Assembly: GCA_905200905.1 (NCBI GenBank)
Contig: CAJKMA010000080.1
Span: 1-10,470, forward strand
DNA from: an uncultured Bacillota bacterium
GTDB lineage: Bacteria; Bacillota; Clostridia; Lachnospirales; Lachnospiraceae
Direction: 5' to 3'
Length of the DNA: 10,470 nucleotides
The notes beneath the pieces are model-generated. The model saw only the letters and a list, made by a program, of their open reading frames with translations. It did not search any database and was not told the origin of the DNA. Below are positions 6,360 to 10,470 of this stretch, piece after piece. The position numbers and the translations under genes are program-made. Positions within the stretch are counted from its first letter, which is position 1; each line of letters starts with the position of its first letter.

Positions 6360-7556
6360 ATGAACGTATTAGTAGTAAACTGTGGAAGTTCATCCCTGAA
6401 ATTCCAGTTGATTAATTCTGAGACAGAAGCTGTAGCAGCAAAAGGTCTGTGCGAGCGTATCGGTATTGACGGAAGACTGGTATATCAGCCAACAGGCGGA
6501 GAAAAGGAAGTAACAGAGGCTGCTATGCCTACTCATACAGAAGCAATCAAACTGGTTCTGGATGCTCTGGTAAATCCAACAACAGGTGTATTAAAGAGCT
6601 TAGATGAAGTAGAAGCAATCGGACATCGTGTACTCCATGGAGGAGCTAAGATTTCTGACTCCTGCATTATTAATGACGAAGTTATTTCTGTTATTGAGGA
6701 ATGCTGTGACTTAGGACCTCTTCACAACCCGGCAAACTTAATGGGTATCCGCGCATGTATGAAATTAATGCCGGGAAAACCAAACGTAGCTGTATTTGAT
6801 ACTGCTTTCCATCAGACCATGCCGGAAAAAGCATATATGTATGCAATTCCATATGAGTATTATGACAAATATAAAGTTCGTAAATACGGTTTCCACGGAA
6901 CTTCTCACAGATTCGTATCCAAAGAAACAATCAAATTCCTGGGCTTAGATCCAGAAAATTCTAAAGTAATTGTTGCTCACTTAGGAAATGGTTCTTCCAT
7001 CAGTGCAGTTGTAAATGGAAAATGTGTAGATACTTCTATGGGTCTTACTCCCCTTGAAGGTCTTGTAATGGGAACTCGTTCTGGTGACTTAGACCCAGCA
7101 GTTCTTGATTTTGTGTGCAAGAAAGAAAACATGGATGTTACAGAGATGGTAAATATTCTGAATAAAAAGTCCGGTCTTCTGGGATTATCCAAAGGTCTTT
7201 CCAGTGACTTCCGTGACTTAAATGAAGCAGCAGAACAGGGTAATGAAGATGCAAAACGTGCCATTGACTGTCTGTGCTACAGAATTATTAAATATATCGG
7301 TTCTTATGCAGCAGCTATGAATGGTGTAGATGCCATCGCTTTCACTGGTGGTATCGGTGAAAATGCAATTCCTGTAAGAGAAACTGTTGTAAAAGGACTG
7401 AGCTATCTTGGAGTAACTCTTGATGAAGAGGCAAATCAGACAAGAGGTGAAAATAAAGTAATCTCCACACCAGATTCAAAAGTAACAGTAGCCATTGTTC
7501 CTACAAACGAAGAATTAGCAATCTGTCAGGAGACTGCAGCGTTAGTTCAGAAATAA
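6360..7556 (+). CDS. ackA: Acetate kinase
   Basis: Cytoplasmic enzyme converting acetyl phosphate and ADP into acetate and ATP, the energy-yielding last step of acetate fermentation, and reversible for acetate use. Seen: the N-terminal phosphate-binding motif VNCGSSSLKFQL with N7, GHRVLHGG with R90, PLHNPANL, AVFDTAFHQTMP with D147, YGFHGTSHRFVS, VAHLGNGSSI, MGTRSGDLDP, FTGGIGENA and the closing PTNEE with E384. These match the substrate- and metal-binding residues known for the family. At 398 residues it is full length. GGAGG (6348-6352) lies seven bases before the ATG. The gene has its own promoter with two dyads nearby. The usual partner pta (phosphotransacetylase) is not adjacent: the upstream genes are an accessory operon and the next gene downstream is DUF177. 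No terminator is visible after the stop, so some transcripts may run on into DUF177-rpmF. Confidence 0.98.
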   Translation: MNVLVVNCGSSSLKFQLINSETEAVAAKGLCERIGIDGRLVYQPTGGEKEVTEAAMPTHTEAIKLVLDALVNPTTGVLKSLDEVEAIGHRVLHGGAKISDSCIINDEVISVIEECCDLGPLHNPANLMGIRACMKLMPGKPNVAVFDTAFHQTMPEKAYMYAIPYEYYDKYKVRKYGFHGTSHRFVSKETIKFLGLDPENSKVIVAHLGNGSSISAVVNGKCVDTSMGLTPLEGLVMGTRSGDLDPAVLDFVCKKENMDVTEMVNILNKKSGLLGLSKGLSSDFRDLNEAAEQGNEDAKRAIDCLCYRIIKYIGSYAAAMNGVDAIAFTGGIGENAIPVRETVVKGLSYLGVTLDEEANQTRGENKVISTPDSKVTVAIVPTNEELAICQETAALVQK

Positions 7557-7571
7557 GATGAAAAATAATGG

Positions 7572-7600
7572 TTGACAAACCGCAAATCCCTATGTATAAT
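7572..7600 (+). promoter_or_regulatory. Perfect-consensus promoter for DUF177-rpmF
   Basis: TTGACA (7572-7577), exactly 17 bases, TATAAT (7595-7600). It begins 15 bases after the ackA stop and gives a leader of roughly 20 bases. A strong constitutive promoter fits a ribosomal protein gene. Confidence 0.85.
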
Positions 7601-7626
7601 TTACAAGGTGTGATTAGGAGACTATT

Positions 7627-8154
7627 ATGCTAATTGATTTATCAGAAATTTTATCCCTGGAAGGAAAGACACAGGTTGTAGATGCACCTGTTTCCATGGA
7701 TTCCTTTCAATCAAAACTAGGAGATTTTCCTATTGTTGAGAAGAAGCCCATTTCCATGAAGATTACCAACAGTGGAAAGAAGGTTTTAAAAATTGAAGCC
7801 AGCGGTTCTATTACCGTAGCCATTCCCTGTGATAAGTGTCTGAAGGAAGTTCCCACAACCTTTACCATTGATCTGGAGGAGGAGTTGGACATGAAGGCTT
7901 CGAAGGAAGACAGGATAAAAGACTTAGATGAAATTAATTATGTCACAGGTTGCAGCCTGGATGTAGACCAGTTAGTGCATAATGAGATTTTAATCCATTG
8001 GCCTTTAAGGGTTCTATGCAAAGAGAACTGCCGGGGCATTTGTCCAAAATGTGGGATGAATTTGAATGAAGGTACTTGTGACTGTGATCAGTTCGTGCCA
8101 GACCCCAGAATGGCGGTAATCAGTGATATATTTAGCAAATTTAAGGAGGTGTAA
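7627..8154 (+). CDS. DUF177 / YceD family protein, cysteine-rich, linked to ribosome synthesis
   Basis: Member of the YceD (DUF177) family, found beside rpmF across bacteria and linked in Escherichia coli and plants to 23S rRNA accumulation; the molecular role is not settled. Seen: an N-terminal beta-rich half, a CDKC pair (C68, C71), a lone C109 and a C-terminal cluster C131, C135, C139, C142, C151 and C153 in the pattern CKENCRGICPKCG...CDC, then the family ending DPRMAVISDIFSKF. The spacing of the cysteines suggests zinc binding, which is inference. At 175 residues it is normal for the family. AGGAG (7616-7620) precedes the ATG by six bases. Its last codons contain the ribosome binding site of rpmF, so the two genes are one operon. 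Confidence 0.92.
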   Translation: MLIDLSEILSLEGKTQVVDAPVSMDSFQSKLGDFPIVEKKPISMKITNSGKKVLKIEASGSITVAIPCDKCLKEVPTTFTIDLEEELDMKASKEDRIKDLDEINYVTGCSLDVDQLVHNEILIHWPLRVLCKENCRGICPKCGMNLNEGTCDCDQFVPDPRMAVISDIFSKFKEV

Positions 8155-8156
8155 CT

Positions 8157-8342
8157 ATGTCCATCTGTCCAAAAAATAAATCTTCCAAAGCAAGAAGAGA
8201 CAAAAGAAGAGCAAACTGGAAAATGAGTGCTCCAAACTTAGTAAAATGCAGCAAATGTGGTGCTTTAATGATGCCTCACAGAGTATGCAAAGCTTGCGGA
8301 AGCTACAACAAAAAAGAAATCATTAAAATGGAAGAAGCTTAA
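8157..8342 (+). CDS. rpmF: Large subunit ribosomal protein bL32
   Basis: Structural protein of the 50S ribosomal subunit. Seen: the family's basic N-terminal part PKNKSSKARRDKRRANWKM (5-23), then a zinc-ribbon with C31-x-x-C34 and C44-x-x-C47, ending SYNKKEII. This is the zinc-containing (C+) form; bacteria that also have a cysteine-free copy usually switch under zinc shortage, but no such copy is in this window. An extra cysteine, C4, sits in the N-terminus, which is often seen as alanine-valine-proline in other groups. Length 61 is normal. A full AAGGAGGT site (8143-8150) lies six bases before the ATG and overlaps the end of DUF177. A terminator follows within ten bases of the stop. Confidence 0.97.
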   Translation: MSICPKNKSSKARRDKRRANWKMSAPNLVKCSKCGALMMPHRVCKACGSYNKKEIIKMEEA

Positions 8343-8351
8343 TTCCACTAT

Positions 8352-8391
8352 AAAATAGAGGGTTCCAAGTGATTGTGAATCCTCTATTTTT
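8352..8391 (+). terminator. Rho-independent terminator after rpmF
   Basis: 8352-8365 pairs with 8377-8390 over 14 positions with a single G-T wobble; the core is AGAGGGTTC against GAATCCTCT, with an 11-base loop. The right arm runs into TTTTT (8387-8391). It closes the DUF177-rpmF transcript and separates it from the lipoprotein gene. Confidence 0.88.
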
Positions 8392-8465
8392 GCGTTCTGA
8401 CATATTTTGTTTTCATGTGTTTGTTACTTGAAATTAATATTTTTGTAATATTTTAAGGGAAGCCC

Positions 8466-8494
8466 TTGCACAATTTGTTGAAATACGTTAAGAT
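8466..8494 (+). promoter_or_regulatory. Weak candidate promoter for the lipoprotein gene
   Basis: TTGCAC (8466-8471), a 17-base spacer and TAAGAT (8489-8494). Both boxes deviate from consensus. A short dyad AAGGG-AAG-CCCTT (8455-8467) overlaps the -35. A promoter is needed here because a terminator precedes the gene, but the exact boxes are uncertain. The rest of 8392-8553 is AT-rich and I see no gene in it. Confidence 0.35.
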
Positions 8495-8567
8495 AAGTTT
8501 GGTGAAAATCTTTATTTTGAAGAATAGAGGGAGTATGGGAGTATAAGATATCTAAGGAGGAATAATA

Positions 8568-9200
8568 ATGAGAAACAAATGGCTGAAACGTGGAGTCCTG
8601 TTTCTTGCAGTGGGATGTTTAACCTTTTCCATGACTGGCTGCAAGGGAAAAGAGGTTTTAAATACAGCGTTGGAAAAATTACATTTGAAAACAGTAGAAG
8701 AACCGGAGGAAGAGATAGAAGAGAAAGAAGTGGAGCCTGAAGTAGAGGTTGCAAAACCGGAGCTTACTACAAATTTAAGCGGTTCTGTTTCCTATAACGT
8801 GGGAGACACTGCAACACCTCTTGCAGTAGAAGCCACAACTTCTGACGAGGGGGAGATTACATATCAGTGGTATCAGAGTCTTACCAATACCAATGGTGGA
8901 GGAACTTTAATTGAAGGGGCGACAGAGAACACCTTTACACCACCTACCAAAGAAGCAGGAACTGTTTATTATTATGTAGTGGCTACCAGTACCATTCATA
9001 GTTCTACTAACCGGATTACCAGTGAAACAGCAGAAATTATTGTTTCCCAGGAGACGGGGGAAGAGGCGGCTCCAGAAAGTGAAGAGTCGTCTCCTGAGGC
9101 TGCAAATGAAGAGCAGCCGTCAGAAAATAAAGAAGAAACTTCACAGGAAAAACAGGAGGAAACGCCAGAAACACCTGCGGAAACACCTAAGGAACAGTAA
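8568..9200 (+). CDS. Lipoprotein with one bacterial Ig-like domain and acidic Glu/Pro-rich tail
   Basis: Predicted surface lipoprotein of unknown function. Seen: a signal peptide with basic start (K4, K7, R8), hydrophobic core, and lipobox MTGC with the lipidated cysteine at 25; an acidic linker (about 43-63); one Ig-like domain (about 65-160) with ITYQWYQS, a Thr/Asn/Gly loop, IEGATENTFTPPT and GTVYYYVVATS, the pattern of Ig-like repeats common in Firmicutes surface proteins; then a low-complexity Glu/Pro/Ser/Thr tail (161-210) with no anchor motif. AAGGAGG (8554-8560) lies seven bases before the ATG. Flanking terminators make it a single-gene unit, set between rpmF and plsX, which are often neighbours elsewhere. 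The tail may be an extended spacer or a binding region. The cysteine and the Ig-like fold are clear; the role is not. Confidence 0.85.
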   Translation: MRNKWLKRGVLFLAVGCLTFSMTGCKGKEVLNTALEKLHLKTVEEPEEEIEEKEVEPEVEVAKPELTTNLSGSVSYNVGDTATPLAVEATTSDEGEITYQWYQSLTNTNGGGTLIEGATENTFTPPTKEAGTVYYYVVATSTIHSSTNRITSETAEIIVSQETGEEAAPESEESSPEAANEEQPSENKEETSQEKQEETPETPAETPKEQ

Positions 9201-9205
9201 AATGT

Positions 9206-9249
9206 AAAAATGCGGGGATTATCTATGTGAGAATCCTTGCATTTTTTTT
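9206..9249 (+). terminator. Rho-independent terminator after the lipoprotein gene
   Basis: AAAAATGCGGGGATT (9206-9220) pairs with 9232-9246 over 15 positions including two G-T wobbles, with an 11-base loop, and runs into eight Ts (9242-9249). It starts five bases after the lipoprotein stop codon. Confidence 0.9.
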
Positions 9250-9265
9250 CGATGTTTAGTAAAAT
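9237..9265 (+). promoter_or_regulatory. Candidate promoter for plsX-acpP
   Basis: TTGCAT (9237-9242), a 17-base spacer and TAAAAT (9260-9265). The -10 matches five of six consensus bases, the -35 only three. The -35 lies inside the right arm of the preceding terminator. Since that terminator cuts off upstream transcription, plsX needs a start in this short gap. No FapR- or FabT-like operator was recognised. Confidence 0.4.
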
Positions 9266-9281
9266 CATTCATAGATACAAC

Positions 9282-9287
9282 AGGAGG
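9282..9287 (+). promoter_or_regulatory. Ribosome binding site deciding the plsX start
   Basis: AGGAGG lies six bases before the ATG at 9294, giving a protein that begins MENRIKVAVDAMGGD. A longer in-frame reading from the TTG at 9237 would start within the terminator stem and adds residues unlike the family. Confidence 0.85.
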
Positions 9288-9293
9288 CATGAC

Positions 9294-10322
9294 ATGGAAA
9301 ATAGAATCAAAGTGGCAGTGGATGCCATGGGTGGTGACTATGCACCATTAGAAGCAGTAAAAGGCGCAGTGGCAGCAGTCCAGGAAAAAGAAAATGTAGA
9401 AGTACTTCTGGTTGGACAGCAGGATATTCTGGAGAAAGAATTGGCGACCTGTACTTATCCAAAAGAGCGGATTCAAATTATTCCGGCTAGTGAAGTGATT
9501 GAGACAGGAGAACCTCCCGTAGCAGCCATTCGTGGGAAAAAGGATTCCTCTATTGTAGTGGGAATGAAATTGGTGCGTAAGGAGGAAGCAGATGCGTTTG
9601 TCTCAGCCGGAAGTTCCGGAGCTATTCTGGTAGGTGGAACCACCATTGTGGGACGAATTAAAGGTGTGGAGAGAGCACCTCTGGCTCCATTGATTCCTAC
9701 AAAAGATGGTGTTTCCCTGCTGATTGACTGCGGGGCAAATGTAGATGCCAGAGCATCTCATTTGGTACAGTTTGCCCGTATGGGTTCCATTTATATGGAA
9801 CATGTAATGGGGGTGAAGAATCCAAGAGTAGGTATTGTGAATATTGGCGTGGAAGAAGAAAAAGGAAACGCTTTGGTAAAAGAGACGTATCCTCTTCTAA
9901 AAGAATGTCAGGATATTAATTTTATTGGAAGCATTGAGGCTAGGGAGATTCCTGCTGGTGCTGCAGATGTGATTGTTACAGAAGCTTTCGTGGGAAATGT
10001 AGTGCTAAAACTCTATGAAGGTTTGGGGGCTACCTTGATTTCTAAGATTAAAGGGAGCATGATGTCCAATTTGCGTAGCAAATTAGGGGCGCTTTTGGTA
10101 AAACCAGCCATGAAGCAGACCTTGAAAACATTTGATGCCAGTCAGTATGGGGGTGCGCCTTTGCTGGGATTAAAAGGTTTAGTAGTAAAATGCCATGGAA
10201 ATTCCAAAGAAACAGAATTTAAGAATGCCATTATTCAATGTATTTCATTTAAAGAGCAGCGTATCAGTGAACGAATTAAGGAGAATTTAACTGTTGCGCA
10301 AGAGAAAAAAGAGGAAGTTTAG
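9294..10322 (+). CDS. plsX: Phosphate acyltransferase PlsX
   Basis: Converts acyl-ACP and inorganic phosphate to acyl-phosphate and free ACP, supplying PlsY for the first acylation of glycerol-3-phosphate in membrane lipid synthesis; a peripheral membrane enzyme. Seen: the N-terminal signature VAVDAMGGDYAP (7-18), the SAGSSGAIL segment, LLIDCGAN, the block GNALVKETYPLL, IPAGAADVIVTEAFVGNVVLK and HGNSKETEF (from H301) near the C-terminus. At 342 residues from the chosen ATG it has the usual family length. The start is set by AGGAGG at 9282-9287. It is followed after 11 bases by acpP, whose product carries the acyl substrate; this pairing is very common. An upstream terminator separates it from the lipoprotein gene. 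Confidence 0.97.
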   Translation: MENRIKVAVDAMGGDYAPLEAVKGAVAAVQEKENVEVLLVGQQDILEKELATCTYPKERIQIIPASEVIETGEPPVAAIRGKKDSSIVVGMKLVRKEEADAFVSAGSSGAILVGGTTIVGRIKGVERAPLAPLIPTKDGVSLLIDCGANVDARASHLVQFARMGSIYMEHVMGVKNPRVGIVNIGVEEEKGNALVKETYPLLKECQDINFIGSIEAREIPAGAADVIVTEAFVGNVVLKLYEGLGATLISKIKGSMMSNLRSKLGALLVKPAMKQTLKTFDASQYGGAPLLGLKGLVVKCHGNSKETEFKNAIIQCISFKEQRISERIKENLTVAQEKKEEV

Positions 10323-10333
10323 GAGGGCGAATC

Positions 10334-10470
10334 ATGGAATTGGAAAAATTACAGAAGATAATAGCAGAGGTTTTAAATGTGGATACGGAAGAAGTAACCA
10401 TGGATACCACATTTGTAGACGATTTGGGTGCCGACTCTCTGGATGTTTTCCAAATTGTGATGGGAATTGA
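10334..10470 (+). CDS. acpP: Acyl carrier protein (5' part, cut by the window end)
   Basis: Carrier of growing acyl chains in fatty acid synthesis and acyl donor for PlsX. The visible 45 residues begin MELEKLQKIIAEVLNV and contain the phosphopantetheine site DLGADSLD, with the modified serine at 35, close to its usual place. AGGAGG (10321-10326), which starts within the plsX stop codon, lies seven bases before the ATG, so it is cotranscribed with plsX. The family is about 75 residues long, so some 30 residues lie beyond the window. Gene order elsewhere in Firmicutes suggests rnc (ribonuclease III) next, outside view. Confidence 0.95.
   Translation, partial: MELEKLQKIIAEVLNVDTEEVTMDTTFVDDLGADSLDVFQIVMGI

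Noticed and set aside
7570..7581. GGTT-GACA-AACC dyad over the -35 of the DUF177 promoter
   Set aside because: Four-base arms are too short to support an operator.
8436..8452. AATATT-n5-AATATT dyad upstream of the lipoprotein gene
   Set aside because: Each arm is itself a palindrome of A and T in AT-rich DNA, so chance is a sufficient explanation.
9022..9207. Lys/Arg-rich frame overlapping the lipoprotein tail
   Set aside because: It is the shifted reading of a Glu-rich repeat (GAA/GAG read as AAG/AGA), not a gene.
9237..9293. TTG start for plsX, 19 residues upstream
   Set aside because: It falls inside the terminator stem, and the ATG at 9294 has AGGAGG at ideal spacing and gives the family's normal N-terminus.
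1..10470. CRISPR array, tRNA, rRNA, riboswitch, transposase or integrase
   Set aside because: No spaced direct repeats, cloverleaf-like segments, known riboswitch cores or recombinase motifs were seen.

Overview
The window reads as a chromosomal segment from a low-GC Gram-positive bacterium of the class Clostridia, most likely Lachnospiraceae. This rests on strong AAGGAGG-type ribosome binding sites, TTGACA/TATAAT promoters, the four-cysteine form of ribosomal protein L32, and the order ackA - DUF177 - rpmF - plsX - acpP with tmcAL nearby. The family assignment is inference from gene order and protein style, not from a marker gene.

Layout. (1) 1-3287: a visibly AT-richer two-gene type II restriction-modification cassette on the + strand. 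It has a gamma-class N6-adenine DNA methyltransferase (DPACGTGTF and NPPY motifs) and, overlapping it by one base, a PD-(D/E)xK endonuclease of unrecognised specificity. (2) 3288-4630: a convergent junction with a 19-bp inverted repeat and a + strand terminator lying inside the 3' end of tmcAL, then tmcAL itself on the - strand. (3) 4631-6150: a divergent promoter region, then an accessory operon of a four-helix DUF2975 membrane protein, a YozG-like XRE regulator and a GNAT acetyltransferase. Between the membrane protein and the regulator lies the leftover 3' tail of a second, diverged DUF2975 gene. (4) 6151-7556: a dyad-rich promoter region and acetate kinase ackA, with no pta beside it. (5) 7557-8391: a perfect-consensus promoter, DUF177 (YceD-like), rpmF and a terminator. 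(6) 8392-9249: a free-standing lipoprotein gene with one Ig-like domain and a Glu/Pro-rich tail, closed by its own terminator. (7) 9250-10470: plsX and the start of acpP, the acyl-phosphate branch of phospholipid synthesis and its carrier protein.

Regions 2 and 4-7 hold housekeeping functions: tRNA modification, acetate/ATP metabolism, ribosome assembly and lipid synthesis. Three accessory insertions break them up: the restriction cassette, the DUF2975-XRE-GNAT module and the lipoprotein. I found no CRISPR array, tRNA, rRNA, transposase or integrase. Nothing here is clearly a wholly new system. The best leads are the unassigned endonuclease, the terminator embedded in tmcAL, the gene-replacement scar upstream of the XRE gene, and the lipoprotein placed between rpmF and plsX.
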